From Neomesorhizobium albiziae (lineage in GTDB: Bacteria; Pseudomonadota; Alphaproteobacteria; Rhizobiales; Rhizobiaceae): 64,000 bases of DNA. The translations under genes and the position numbers were made by a program. Under the pieces are notes generated by a model that ran no database searches, was not told the origin of the DNA, and was given only the letters and a program-made list of their open reading frames with translations. The stretch covers positions 372,001-436,000 of the forward strand of contig NZ_FOSL01000001.1 of the NCBI RefSeq assembly GCF_900114255.1, given 5' to 3'. Positions 42,509-51,509 of the stretch are shown here, piece by piece. Every line of letters begins with the position of its first letter. Position 1 is the stretch's first letter.

Positions 42509-42945
42509 TGCGTTAGCTCCCGCATCTTATTGACCTTCGCAATCAGTGCTTCGTGAAACGGCCCGATCCCATCTGCCTGTTTGATGATAATCGTACAGGC
42601 AGAATTGCCCGGGTTGTTGGTAAGAGAGATTTCGTCGAGGCGAGCTTTGCTGATAACTCGACGCTGCTTCTCGGTATATTGATCGACAAATTTATGTTCG
42701 AACACCGTGAAGCAGGCAGAGAGATGAGTCATGCCCTTGAGATACTGCTCATCGTCAATCCGCGCTTGGCACCACAAGCCTCCATCACGGTACTCAAGAA
42801 GCTCGATTGTTCCAGCAACCTTAGAAGCGTCGTGCCTATACAAGAGCGGGACGTGCCCGGGCAATGGGGCGAGTGCACCTAGCTCAACAACGTGGCGCTG
42901 ATTGTCCAAATGCGGCGTACTGCAGAAGCCCTCAATAATCGGCAT
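42484..42945 (-). CDS. HK97-type prohead protease-like protein
   Basis: 153 residues. Resembles the U35/S21 prohead protease fold: N-terminal IIEGFCSTPHLDNQRHVVE, a likely catalytic His in PLLYRHDASKVAGTIELLEY and the Ser in ARLDEISLTNNPGNSACTI, matching the family 'dL.EiSlv..PaN' pattern. In phages it cleaves scaffold and capsid during head maturation. No capsid gene follows here, which is unusual. A strong ribosome binding site (GAGGAG) precedes the ATG. Confidence 0.7.
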   Translation of the reverse strand: MPIIEGFCSTPHLDNQRHVVELGALAPLPGHVPLLYRHDASKVAGTIELLEYRDGGLWCQARIDDEQYLKGMTHLSACFTVFEHKFVDQYTEKQRRVISKARLDEISLTNNPGNSACTIIIKQADGIGPFHEALIAKVNKMRELTQCLASIQR

Positions 42946-43137
42946 CTAACAACTCCTCTAAGACCCGTCCGGTCCGTGCCCTCCCGCACCAGGCGGGGCT
43001 AGACACGGACCGGTGGCTCAGCGTCGGCAGGAAGGAAGCTAAATCCGCGACGCGAATAGCGGGGACGAGCCATCCCGGGTGAGCAAGTTACTCGTCCCCC
43101 TTTGCGGTTATGATGGAACAGGCGTTCACAACCGCAA

Positions 43138-43323
43138 TCAGTGTTTCGTTTTCTTGGTGCACGACTTCAGAACAATCAGGCTTTGTTTCATGCGATCCAA
43201 GGCTTCCCCATATGCTCGGGAGCTAACTGGTAGGGGCGTTGCCTCTTGATCGGCACCATGCACATAGGCCGGGCATCCGCTTGTGGTTAAGGTCATCCCT
43301 CGCTTAATTTGGTCCTTTTTCAT
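43138..43323 (-). CDS. Small hypothetical protein
   Basis: 61 residues from ATG 43323 (MKKDQIKRGMTLTTSGC), ending CTKKTKH. The start overlaps the end of the 43304 gene by 20 bases. Basic at both ends, no membrane segment. Not recognised. Confidence 0.45.
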   Translation of the reverse strand: MKKDQIKRGMTLTTSGCPAYVHGADQEATPLPVSSRAYGEALDRMKQSLIVLKSCTKKTKH

Positions 43324-43618
43324 GAACCTCCTCCAGATTGATAATAAGCGGATCGCGGGCGGGGTCCTCAAACGTGACCACAAGTCGATCACCGCTTTCT
43401 GCTAGAGTTACATCTGCGCCCCATTCCTGCGGAAACGTCTCCAAGGCTTGAAGCAGGCTGGCAACCGCAGTCATCATTCCCATACGTTCGGTCGGCGTCA
43501 GCTTGAGCATCAAACTGGCTAGCTGGACCAGGAATTGAAGCGACAACTTCCTCTGCTCGTCGAGCGCCGCAAGGATGGCCTCGCTCTCAACAATATCTCT
43601 GTCGATCACCTTCTCCAT
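43304..43618 (-). CDS. Hypothetical protein downstream of tape measure gene
   Basis: 104 residues from ATG 43618 (MEKVIDRDIVESEAIL); the longer frame lies within the tape measure gene. Helical first half (QFLVQLASLMLKLTPTERMG, AVASLLQALETF) and beta-rich second half (DVTLAESGDRLVVTFEDP). It starts 10 bases after the tape measure stop, so it is probably a tail-related gene, but no family is recognised. Confidence 0.55.
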   Translation of the reverse strand: MEKVIDRDIVESEAILAALDEQRKLSLQFLVQLASLMLKLTPTERMGMMTAVASLLQALETFPQEWGADVTLAESGDRLVVTFEDPARDPLIINLEEVHEKGPN

Positions 43619-43628
43619 GGCCCGGGTC

Positions 43629-46172
43629 CTACTCCACAGCCGTCTGTGCGCCGGTATCCGTGGCTGTGGTCGTCTTAACACTGGCGTTGACGTTAATGTT
43701 CAGGTTGTTGACTCGGGCTAGGATGGAGTCAGCAGCCGTAGTGCCAATGATCGAACCGATAGACGGAGCGCGAGCGGCAATAGCATCAGCAGCCGAGGTG
43801 CCAGCCTGCGTGATAGCGGCTGCTCCTAGATTGAACGTCGTTGCAAAGGTGTTGTTGAATGTCGCCAATGTTCCAGCACCTTGCACAAAGGCTAAGTCAA
43901 TTGGTCTAGCTGCTTCCTCGCCAAAGCGAGCTGGGTCTGCCATAGCCGTCGCAACATCAGCAGACGTTGCACGACCTTGTTTTCCTTCTTCGACCACTCT
44001 CGACGTACGACGCTCTTCCTCACGCTCAAACCTGAAAACCTTGTCCATCTGGTCGAGCCATTCTTGAGTCATCCTCTTCTGATACTCGACAATCTGATCA
44101 GGCGGCTGGCCAACGGGTAAGGCTGTTTCTGCTGCCGTTGTTCGACGTTCTCGATCCTCGATATTCGCTTTGCGAAATGCCATTAGCCAATCTGCGATCC
44201 AGCTTTTCCCGGGCTGGAATTCAGCATTAGGCTTACCCTTTTGAGAGGCGATCAAGCTTGTAAGGCCGAGAAGTCCTGCAATCGGCAAAAGCTTCTTGCC
44301 CAATACTCCTAAGAAGCCACCAATCCCACCTTTACCACCAACACCTGTCACGGCACTGGCTGTCAATGCAGCCGCGGAGGCTGTCAAGGATGCCGCCGCC
44401 GCCTGTAGGGATAGACCAGCCGCTGCCAATGGTCGGGTGGCGGGATCCATCATCCCAATAACACCTGCCGCCACTCCCGTGGTTGCGGTTGCCGCTGCCA
44501 GCTTCGCCCAATCGGCGGGAGTTTGTTCGCTTTTGGCAAATCGCCCAAGAACATCAGCAAGGCCCGACAAACCCTCTTGGACTTGCGGCAGAAACTGTTG
44601 CGTCAGTGAGGCGGCTGCGTTCTGAAATTGAGCTTCGACATTGGCTAGGTCGATTCGAAGCGTAGCCTGCTTCGCTAACTCCTCCGGACGAACGGCACTG
44701 ATCCTCTTTCGCTCAAGTTCCAACTGCTCGCGTTGAGCTATGACCATTGCCGGGAACTCGGCCCGTTCCATGGTCATACCCAATCGGCCTGTCAGTGCTT
44801 CGATGACCTTGTTTTGATCGTTGAGATCGACGCCCCATTTTTCAAGCTTTGGTATGATGTGGTCCTGCACCAGTTTAACCGGGTCTTCCCACATTTCAGA
44901 CGTGAGAGTTGATGCTCCGGTTTTCGTTCGGAAGCCCTCAAGCTTCTGCAACTTCAGTGATTTCTTAGCGATGTCCGGACTGGTCATCCCTTCGTAGAAC
45001 ATTCGAACAGCAGCGGTCGCGGCCCGTCCACCCTCGTCCCGAATGAGGGACAGGCGACCGATGCCAATCTCCGAGACCATGGTGGCCAGCGGGCCTTTCA
45101 TCTGTTGCAGCGACCGTTTCACCTCCTCTGGCGAAATGTCGTATCCGGACGCAATCACTGCTCTGATGATGCCTTGCGAGAACTTCTCTGCCTGCGCCGG
45201 GTCGATCTGCTCACCCATGATGGCAAGTGCTTTTTCAATCTGCCGAGCGTTCTCCGCTCCCCGATTCGCATCCTTCAAACCTGTGGTCAGAATCTGAGTA
45301 TTCTTGGCAACCCGGGTAGTGAGGGCTTCTAGCCGCGTGGCATACTCAGTCGCAGAAATCGACCCTTCTTTGAACTGCTCGGTCAGGAAACCGAACTGCT
45401 CCAACGATGCCTCAGCGATCAAAGCTATCGGCGTACCCTTATACTTGTCCGCCGCCTTTCCTGCCGCGTCGAACAGCGCCTGCTGTTGCCCTTCGGTCGC
45501 CCCCGACGCTCGCGCCAATGCCCTCACATCATCCGCCGTTAGAATACCTCGTCCTGCTGATCGACCTGCTCGGCCTGCTTGCGTGAGAAGACTGCCACCA
45601 ATAAAGCCGCGCGCCATTGCCGCACCGATTGCAGTGGGCCTGAAGCCAGCCGCCATTTGCCGACCGAGAGCCGCACCGCCAAGGCCGGGGGTTGGTGCTT
45701 GCGGGGGCATTCGTGTTCGACCTGGCGCGGCTCCTCGACCAAAACCCGACATAGCTGAGCGGGCAGACTTCGCCTCCCTGTCGATCTGCTGAACGATCGA
45801 CAAGGTTTGCCGCAGGCCTGAATTGTCTACCCGGGCTCCTACATGCTGAACGGTCTGTGCCGCCTCCCTCGCCTCGCGCTGAATGGCGTTCAAAGTTTGA
45901 ATCGATTGTGTAGAGACAAGCGGCGTGAGTGACGGTCCACGTCCTGCCCTTGTGGCACCGAGGCGGGAAAGAGTCGCCTGCAAAGACTTTGCTTTGCGCT
46001 CCGCATTCCCAATATCCCTCGACATCGATGCGAATGCATTCGTTCCACGCCCAAGCCGCTGAAGCTGGCTCGCCGTTTTGAACAAGTCCTTCAGCGCACG
46101 GTTGACCTGCCTAATGTCTTTGCTGGCGCGATCATTCAGCAGGAGGGTGGCTTGCTCTACGAAATTCACCAA
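43629..46172 (-). CDS. Phage tail tape measure protein
   Basis: 847 residues. N-terminal coiled coil (LLNDRASKDIRQVNRALKDL, AERKAKSLQATLSRLG), a TP901-like core with ADDVRALARASGATEGQQQA, FDAAGKAADKYKGTPI and LEALTTRVAKNTQILTTGLK, and Ala/Gly-rich hydrophobic segments around residues 520-630 (AAATATTGVAAGVIGMMD). Tape measure proteins set tail length in siphophages and myophages; at roughly 0.15 nm per residue this would imply a tail near 130 nm. No tail chaperone or tail tube gene is recognisable upstream. Confidence 0.85.
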   Translation of the reverse strand: MVNFVEQATLLLNDRASKDIRQVNRALKDLFKTASQLQRLGRGTNAFASMSRDIGNAERKAKSLQATLSRLGATRAGRGPSLTPLVSTQSIQTLNAIQREAREAAQTVQHVGARVDNSGLRQTLSIVQQIDREAKSARSAMSGFGRGAAPGRTRMPPQAPTPGLGGAALGRQMAAGFRPTAIGAAMARGFIGGSLLTQAGRAGRSAGRGILTADDVRALARASGATEGQQQALFDAAGKAADKYKGTPIALIAEASLEQFGFLTEQFKEGSISATEYATRLEALTTRVAKNTQILTTGLKDANRGAENARQIEKALAIMGEQIDPAQAEKFSQGIIRAVIASGYDISPEEVKRSLQQMKGPLATMVSEIGIGRLSLIRDEGGRAATAAVRMFYEGMTSPDIAKKSLKLQKLEGFRTKTGASTLTSEMWEDPVKLVQDHIIPKLEKWGVDLNDQNKVIEALTGRLGMTMERAEFPAMVIAQREQLELERKRISAVRPEELAKQATLRIDLANVEAQFQNAAASLTQQFLPQVQEGLSGLADVLGRFAKSEQTPADWAKLAAATATTGVAAGVIGMMDPATRPLAAAGLSLQAAAASLTASAAALTASAVTGVGGKGGIGGFLGVLGKKLLPIAGLLGLTSLIASQKGKPNAEFQPGKSWIADWLMAFRKANIEDRERRTTAAETALPVGQPPDQIVEYQKRMTQEWLDQMDKVFRFEREEERRTSRVVEEGKQGRATSADVATAMADPARFGEEAARPIDLAFVQGAGTLATFNNTFATTFNLGAAAITQAGTSAADAIAARAPSIGSIIGTTAADSILARVNNLNINVNASVKTTTATDTGAQTAVE

Positions 46173-46174
46173 CG

Positions 46175-46603
46175 CTATGCCTCCTCATCAATCGCGGGTT
46201 GGCCTAGGCCCTCAAACTTAAAGTGAGGACGATAGCGACCTTGCCCGTCATGGAAATAAAGAGTGCCCTTGAGAACTATGCCCCACTTCTCATCGACTAG
46301 CGTCACCGCAGCGTAGGCCACGTCATCCATTAACCGCTGCTCGGCAAGTATCTGACCGATGGGGGTACTAGGCGGAAGGGCAGAGAGGTTGAGCTTGTTC
46401 CCATTGAAGATCATCCGATCCCCCTCCTCCACCACAGCACCCGGGTCTATATTGGAGGAGCCTAGTCGAGCGATGAAGATTCCCTCAGTGGTATAATAAT
46501 CAACGAGAACTAGAGAGGTTTTTGCCGCCACCAGCGTTACCCGGGGTTGCTGCGACATGAACAAGTCCTGCCCCCATTCGAGCAATGTGCCAGTGCCATG
46601 CAT
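46175..46603 (-). CDS. Hypothetical protein upstream of tape measure gene
   Basis: 142 residues; an inner start at the MSQQPRV Met is possible. Beta-rich (VTLVAAKTSLVLVDYYTTEG, WGIVLKGTLYFHDGQGRY). Its ATG overlaps the stop of the ribbon-helix-helix gene (TAATG) and it ends two bases before the tape measure gene. By position it may be a tail or assembly protein, but the sequence does not match a family I know. Confidence 0.6.
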   Translation of the reverse strand: MHGTGTLLEWGQDLFMSQQPRVTLVAAKTSLVLVDYYTTEGIFIARLGSSNIDPGAVVEEGDRMIFNGNKLNLSALPPSTPIGQILAEQRLMDDVAYAAVTLVDEKWGIVLKGTLYFHDGQGRYRPHFKFEGLGQPAIDEEA

Positions 46604-46800
46604 TAGGCTACCTCACTTCGCGGCCTTGGTACCTCGACAAGCTTGAAGTAGGAGTTTTTCTTCTGCTCAATATATTCATCAAGCACATGTGCCACGAAGT
46701 TGCTCAAACTGCGCCCATCGCGGTCGGCAAGCGTCCTAATCTCACCGAGAGTATTCTTTTTGATGTATAGGGATAGTTGCTGTTTTTGATCTTTACCCAT
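46603..46800 (-). CDS. Ribbon-helix-helix regulator, first gene of the tail gene set
   Basis: 65 residues from ATG 46800 (MGKDQKQQLSLYIKK). The QQLSLYIKKNTLGEIRTLAD strand and RSLSNFVAHVLDEYIEQKK helix are typical of the CopG/Arc fold. The ATG lies only seven bases beyond a perfect TATAAT, so the transcript is probably leaderless or nearly so. It is likely an autoregulator of the tape measure operon. An earlier in-frame Met (46809) would fall inside the promoter. Confidence 0.65.
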   Translation of the reverse strand: MGKDQKQQLSLYIKKNTLGEIRTLADRDGRSLSNFVAHVLDEYIEQKKNSYFKLVEVPRPRSEVA

Positions 46801-46807
46801 ACTTTGC

Positions 46808-46836
46808 ATTATAGAGTATTCAAAAGCGAAATGCAA
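46808..46836 (-). promoter_or_regulatory. Sigma70-type promoter of the tape measure operon
   Basis: On the minus strand TTGCAT (46836-46831), a 17-base spacer, and TATAAT (46813-46808). The predicted start point falls at about 46801, next to the ATG at 46800. Confidence 0.7.
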
Positions 46837-47493
46837 GGATTTCTTCTGTTTACTTCAAGTATAGTTTTATATCTGTTCGTCTAGATTTTGACCTGAAATT
46901 TGCTAGGTGGCACGAATTGAGATTTGGGCGTTTAGATTTTTGTCAAGATTGCAGACCGCGAATGGCACGTTATGAATGGCATATTATGGATGGCATATCT
47001 GAATTGCGAACCGCGAGGTGCCGGTCGCCGGACATATGGCCATCATTCGCCGCCTGAGGGACCCTACAAATGTGGGACGCCCCATCCCGGTGAGCCGCGC
47101 CTGCCCCCTCACCTACCGTTGACCGCCGATAGGCAATCCGCCGCTCGTTCTCTGCCTCTCGCGGCTCGCGCCTGTTTCCTGCCTAAACACAGTCTGCACC
47201 CTCGTGGGATGATACCGTGGCTGGACCTCGCAATCTGCCACAGTGCATCGCCCCTTCCGCCCTACTAATCTCCCTATTAATCACCGTCGGCCGCCATAAC
47301 AGGGAATGCTTTCAAACGCTTAGCACACCATTGGCATTAACTGTGTGTTTGTGCCTGCCGTCTTTTACCGTAGGGATGGATGCATCTATCGTCCGAGAGG
47401 TGCTGATCGGCATCCTCCTCTCGCCGCGACAGACAGGCCGCAGATGTAAGGCCGCATCTGTGCTTGGACGCCTCGCTACAGCCCTCCGCCGGC
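46837..47493. other. 657-base gap with 14-bp tandem repeats
   Basis: No convincing gene; two open frames on plus (46972-47268, 47217-47501) lack family resemblance and ribosome binding sites. The notable element is three tandem 14-bp units at 46960-47001 (GAATGGCACGTTAT, GAATGGCATATTAT, GGATGGCATATCTG), about 125-165 bases upstream of the tape measure operon promoter, which could bind a regulator. In a complete prophage this place, next to the small terminase gene, would hold terL, portal and capsid. Confidence 0.5.
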
Positions 47494-48099
47494 CTATCTA
47501 ATAACCCCGTCATCCTCCGGCTCTTCGGCATTACCCGGGTTTGGCTCCGAAGGCGGTTGCGGCTCTGCGAACGTGATCGAAGGATCGATATTCAGCTTGG
47601 CATCCAGAATCGAATCTCCCTCGCCTCTCGCTGGCCTCTGCACGCTGCCGTCTATCACCTTCTCTATATCAAGCATCTTTCCATGTGGGACGGCGCGAAT
47701 GTTTACAGTCACTTGCCGCTGGTCCAAACGAGGATCGTCGTCTTCCAACGTATCTCTATAGCGATATTTCGATGGATCGTTTGCTCTGAGCAGGGTGACT
47801 AGCAGTTTGTCCGAGAAAAGCTTTTCCTCGCCTACTACCTCGCCTTGATAATAGACGTTCTTGGTGACGCCAAACACTCCACGGCGATAGGCTTCTGCTT
47901 CGAGTTCGCCAACCAACATCTGCCGAGCGTTCTCAAATACTTCGCCCCAGGATGTGTGATTTTTCCAATAGTATACGATCTGTGGATCGATACCTATATT
48001 TTCGGCAGCCCGGGAGATGCTGCCCGTTTTGGCGTACTCTTGAATAAACTCCCTTTGTACTTCTGGGGTGAAGACAATATCTCCATTTCCGCCGGCCAT
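47494..48099 (-). CDS. Small terminase subunit-like DNA-binding protein
   Basis: 201 residues. The N-terminal helix-turn-helix (EFIQEYAKTGSISRAAENIG, then VYYWKNHTSWGEVFENARQM) followed by ELEAEAYRRGVFGVTKNVYY, QGEVVGEEKLFSDKLLVTLL and RANDPSKYRYRDT matches the phage terminase small subunit/phBC6A51-type pattern. It would recognise packaging sites and load DNA on a large terminase, which is not encoded in the island. TerS without TerL is a hallmark of phage satellites that redirect helper packaging. The acidic, Pro-rich C-terminus is variable in this family. Confidence 0.7.
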   Translation of the reverse strand: MAGGNGDIVFTPEVQREFIQEYAKTGSISRAAENIGIDPQIVYYWKNHTSWGEVFENARQMLVGELEAEAYRRGVFGVTKNVYYQGEVVGEEKLFSDKLLVTLLRANDPSKYRYRDTLEDDDPRLDQRQVTVNIRAVPHGKMLDIEKVIDGSVQRPARGEGDSILDAKLNIDPSITFAEPQPPSEPNPGNAEEPEDDGVIR

Positions 48100-48239
48100 C
48101 GATCACGTCCTATACTTGATAATGTTGGCTGTTTACAGTATAGCGACCCTCGCGGTGAAGTGCAAACGAGATCACAAACATTTCAAACGAATAATTTACC
48201 TTCATGAGGCATCAGCCCGCTCTGATCTAGACTTATCTA

Positions 48240-48592
48240 TACAGTGTGTACGCTGCGTACAGGGGAGCTTACACTCCGGCTCTACAAGTTAATTAAATAC
48301 GCTTTCCCCTATCTGTATTTAGCGTTTTTCCCCCTATTTCTCTCCAGATTTAAGACTTTTACTCGTTTTAATTTCCTTTTAAATCTCCTCTAGTGTTTTA
48401 CCCTGTACACCCTGTACATACTGTACACAGACTTTGGAAAGCTTAACGATTACAATAACTTAACCCGGGCGGGAGGCGAGACTCGCCACTCAAATCTCCC
48501 TGTACACTCCCCCGTACACACTCTGTACACAGCCCCTGCCATGGAAAATACAGCAACTAGTGGACTAAATTTTGCCTTGTACACAGTAATCC
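48240..48592. promoter_or_regulatory. Putative replication origin: TGTACA iterons with AT-rich region
   Basis: TGTACA occurs at 48404, 48413 and 48422 (exact 9-base period) and at 48501, 48524 and 48578. Variants CGTACA (48513) and the inverted pair TGTACGctgCGTACA (48247-48261) add to the set. Between them 48285-48400 is very AT-rich and suitable for unwinding. The cluster directly follows the 3' end of the primase-helicase gene, the usual place for phage and satellite origins. Seen: the repeats. Inferred: the function. Confidence 0.55.
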
Positions 48593-51358
48593 TCAAAATG
48601 TTCCCTCGAATTTCTCCCCGGATTCGCGCCACTTTTTGAGCATTTCAGTATATTTATCATGTTTTGGATGAGACAAACCACAGACAGCAGGTTCGGCGGG
48701 AAACTCTCGTCCACCTCCATATCTCCTCCGGTCATCTTTCAATCCCTGTATCTTGTAGAGCTCTTTAAAGAAACGTGATCGTTCAAGAACTTTCATATGT
48801 GCCTCTTCAGCGTAAGCCACATAATCTCCATATATCATTTTCTTCCAAACAAACCCATTTTGCTCCCGGGTATAGCCGAACTCTTTGAGGAATTCGAGCA
48901 GAGGAGATCGGAAGGCATCGAACATAACCTCCTCAGTTCTACTTGGAGATGCCCAAAATCTGTAACCATTTTCTTTTAATCTTTTGGCACCCTCAATCGC
49001 CCAGACATATATGGCCTGTATCTCAGTCATCAGCCGGTGGAAGAGTTCTCCATCCTCTCTGCCGGTAAAAGACTGGTGTGTTTCTAAAACCACTATTCTT
49101 GCCTTGATAGCTCCGGTTCGGTCGAGAAGCTCGAGTGCCTCGTTGCCATACACCATAACGTCCATTTCGGGTATCAAGGCTATCTTCTGCTTGCCTTTAG
49201 GATTTATGCTGTAAGGGTTGCTTTCGGTTAGGTTCAGACAGGCGCTTATCAATTTCGACATTTCTGCTTTGTCCGAGAGGCGAGCATCAGTCACGAGCGC
49301 CATACGGCGACCGACGATATTCTCCAGCCCATGCGTATCGGCAAAATCTCCCATGTTAAGAGCAGCGATAGATTCAGCGCCGATTAAGACACGAACTATT
49401 TGTTCAAGAGTTCCTTTCCCGGAGTCTGGCGGTCCTATGACAAAGAGCAACTTTCGTTCCCTGTTCTTCTTCGGCATCAGCACTAGACCCATCATTTCCT
49501 GGAGGCGCATAATCATGTCGAGGTCTATATCGCCCTCGTGGTAGTCGTTTGCCTCTTCGTAGAAAATGCCACGAAGGAATTTGAGCCACTCCTTCAGGCA
49601 AGAAGCCCGGGCGCTGTCGGGGTTGAGGAGAGCTTCCTGCCATCCTCCGATATTAGGACGCTCGATCTCATTTCGTGGGGCGGCGAACTTTGAGTATCCT
49701 CTATTAAAGAACAGCGGCGTGTGGTCGAATGTCTGCTCTTTCTCGATAATCGTCAGACCGCTTTCGTTGGGCAGCAGCAGGTCCGAGTCTGGATAGCCTG
49801 AGGGTTTTCTAATCCAGAAGGGATATTCGGTTGTTTCTGTGTCTGTTTCGACGTCAATAGAAATCGTTGAGTTGATTGCATCGTTTACAGCGCTAACAAT
49901 CCCCGGGTTTACTTTGAACGGCTGCTCTTCGAACTCATCCTCGCCAGTTTTTCTACAAGTAATCAATCCTTTTAAATAGTTCCATAACTGGTGCTTTACG
50001 ATGTGACGCGACTGCATGACATAACGTAGACCAGTCCAGATGTAATAGTCTTCTTTGTGAAGACACAGAGTAGTGACGCCAGATTCGTGGGTATGGCATT
50101 CGAAAAGGAATTGCTCCGCAAGGCCGGTATAGTCCGTAGGCACTGCATAGATTTTGGGCAATTCAGGCTTCGACATTCCACGTTTAAGAACGTGGTACAC
50201 CTTGTAACGGATGCGGCTCTCATCCAGCCCACTCACCCGGGCAGCAGCGGCTAACTCCTCTCGCACCGTCTCCACAGGCAGTTGCAAAGCGCCAGAGCCT
50301 AGGTGTCTTCCAGTCCACCAACATGCCTTGTTGAAGGTGTCATCCCGCATTCCCTCTACCATCTGTTCGACAGTTTCAAGGCGTCTTCTATATGTCTTTT
50401 CGGCAGCTCGTATGTGTGCGGGAGATGGGCCTTTGATGTCGGGTACGATGTACTCCGCTTTAGGCCGCCCGGGCTTTTTCTTTTCCTTCTTCTCTTCCTC
50501 TTTCTCCGGTTGCACTTGCCATTCATAACGAGGAGCTTGGACGAAGGGCCACACAAGATCCGCTTCGGCCACTCGTTGAATGCTATCCAGGAATTCGGTT
50601 AGGCTAAGTTCTCTTCCCTCCTTCACGCATACCCGAGCAGGAACGGGAAGCTTCACGCTCTCGTCGTCCTTTGTCGGTAACTGTTTGGGATCAACAGTGC
50701 ACCCCCAATAGGGAAGGTAAAGCTGTCCGCCGTTTGCAACTGCATCGTCCCCCGTCGCAGTCGGCCTGTACTCTACCGTCTTAACAGCGGTGGTACTGCC
50801 ATTCGGTGTTTGCACCTTTTCGGTGAGTGGGAGGTGTAACGTCTTGGCCACGGTTTGAAGATAGCTAACCGCGTTGTCCCGGGCGACAGTCTCGGAAAAG
50901 AACACTGTCAGATGTGCGCCATCGGACTTTGAACGCAGGACTGAGAGAGGGAGGCCGGTACCTTCCTTGAAGGGTGTCCCGCCGCCTGACGGGATCGTAC
51001 GGATCAATTCCTCAAGCTCGAAAATGTTGAGCTCTATGTCTATGTCGATTGAGGCGGACCACACACGTCCATCTGACATCAACGGCGTGTAGCCTAGGCT
51101 GGGACCGCCATTGAAATGTTTGAGCAAGACATCCGTAGTCAGCCTAAGCCCGTCCTGAATCTTTGCGGGACCTTCAATCTTGATACTACGTGAACGATGT
51201 TTCTTGGCACACTTAAGGCGCTGAACAAGAACACAATCTGTACGCCCATTGTACAACTCCAAGAATTGCTGGACGTGAACATTGTCTAACTCTACAGGCA
51301 TAAGTAAATCCCCATTGAGCTGAGAGACACCACCAAGTATTTCGCTTGCAGATGCCAC
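48593..51358 (-). CDS. TOTE-type AEP primase fused to SF3 helicase
   Basis: 921 residues, GTG start at 51358. The N-terminal part resembles the primase of TOTE systems: FLELYNGRTDCVLVQRLKC, a long spacer, LLKHFNGGPSLGYTPL, the metal-binding SIDID (Asp 105 and 107), SDGAHLTVFF (His 149) and GGQLYLPYWG. The C-terminal part is a superfamily 3 helicase with Walker A GPPDSGKGT near residue 645, Walker B-like RRMALVTDA and VMVYGNEALELLD as motif C. This is the likely initiator of island replication, like P4 alpha. A Lys/Glu-rich linker (EKEEEKKEKKKPGRPK) joins the parts. The putative origin lies directly downstream. Confidence 0.75.
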   Translation of the reverse strand: MASASEILGGVSQLNGDLLMPVELDNVHVQQFLELYNGRTDCVLVQRLKCAKKHRSRSIKIEGPAKIQDGLRLTTDVLLKHFNGGPSLGYTPLMSDGRVWSASIDIDIELNIFELEELIRTIPSGGGTPFKEGTGLPLSVLRSKSDGAHLTVFFSETVARDNAVSYLQTVAKTLHLPLTEKVQTPNGSTTAVKTVEYRPTATGDDAVANGGQLYLPYWGCTVDPKQLPTKDDESVKLPVPARVCVKEGRELSLTEFLDSIQRVAEADLVWPFVQAPRYEWQVQPEKEEEKKEKKKPGRPKAEYIVPDIKGPSPAHIRAAEKTYRRRLETVEQMVEGMRDDTFNKACWWTGRHLGSGALQLPVETVREELAAAARVSGLDESRIRYKVYHVLKRGMSKPELPKIYAVPTDYTGLAEQFLFECHTHESGVTTLCLHKEDYYIWTGLRYVMQSRHIVKHQLWNYLKGLITCRKTGEDEFEEQPFKVNPGIVSAVNDAINSTISIDVETDTETTEYPFWIRKPSGYPDSDLLLPNESGLTIIEKEQTFDHTPLFFNRGYSKFAAPRNEIERPNIGGWQEALLNPDSARASCLKEWLKFLRGIFYEEANDYHEGDIDLDMIMRLQEMMGLVLMPKKNRERKLLFVIGPPDSGKGTLEQIVRVLIGAESIAALNMGDFADTHGLENIVGRRMALVTDARLSDKAEMSKLISACLNLTESNPYSINPKGKQKIALIPEMDVMVYGNEALELLDRTGAIKARIVVLETHQSFTGREDGELFHRLMTEIQAIYVWAIEGAKRLKENGYRFWASPSRTEEVMFDAFRSPLLEFLKEFGYTREQNGFVWKKMIYGDYVAYAEEAHMKVLERSRFFKELYKIQGLKDDRRRYGGGREFPAEPAVCGLSHPKHDKYTEMLKKWRESGEKFEGTF

Positions 51359-51394
51359 TCGAATTGTGCTTAAATGGGGCAGTAAGTTGAACTA

Positions 51395-51468
51395 ATACAC
51401 CAATCTGGTTATCCCCATGACAGGCATTGGTGTATCGCTGTTGCCGACCGTCCAGGGTTGGCAACAGC
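51395..51468. promoter_or_regulatory. Two inverted repeats between the CoiA-like and primase genes
   Basis: ATACACCAAT (51395-51404) pairs with ATTGGTGTAT (51426-51435), 21-base loop; GCTGTTGCC (51437-51445) pairs with GGCAACAGC (51460-51468). Both are perfect. They lie upstream of the primase-helicase GTG and just after the CoiA-like gene. No T-run follows on minus, so an operator or an attenuator is as likely as a terminator. Confidence 0.5.
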
Positions 51469-51509
51469 CTTCTCTTCCATTCCCTACGACCACCAGAGTC
51501 GCGCCTTAG

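Noticed and set aside
44870-44890. Apparent further CCCGGG near 44880
   Set aside because: The sequence is AACCGGG (only two C), so it was not counted. Similar near-misses (GCCGGG, CCCGGC, CCCGGA) were also left out.
46972-47501. Two plus-strand frames in the gene-free stretch
   Set aside because: They run opposite to neighbouring genes, lack start signals and look like random low-conservation peptides.
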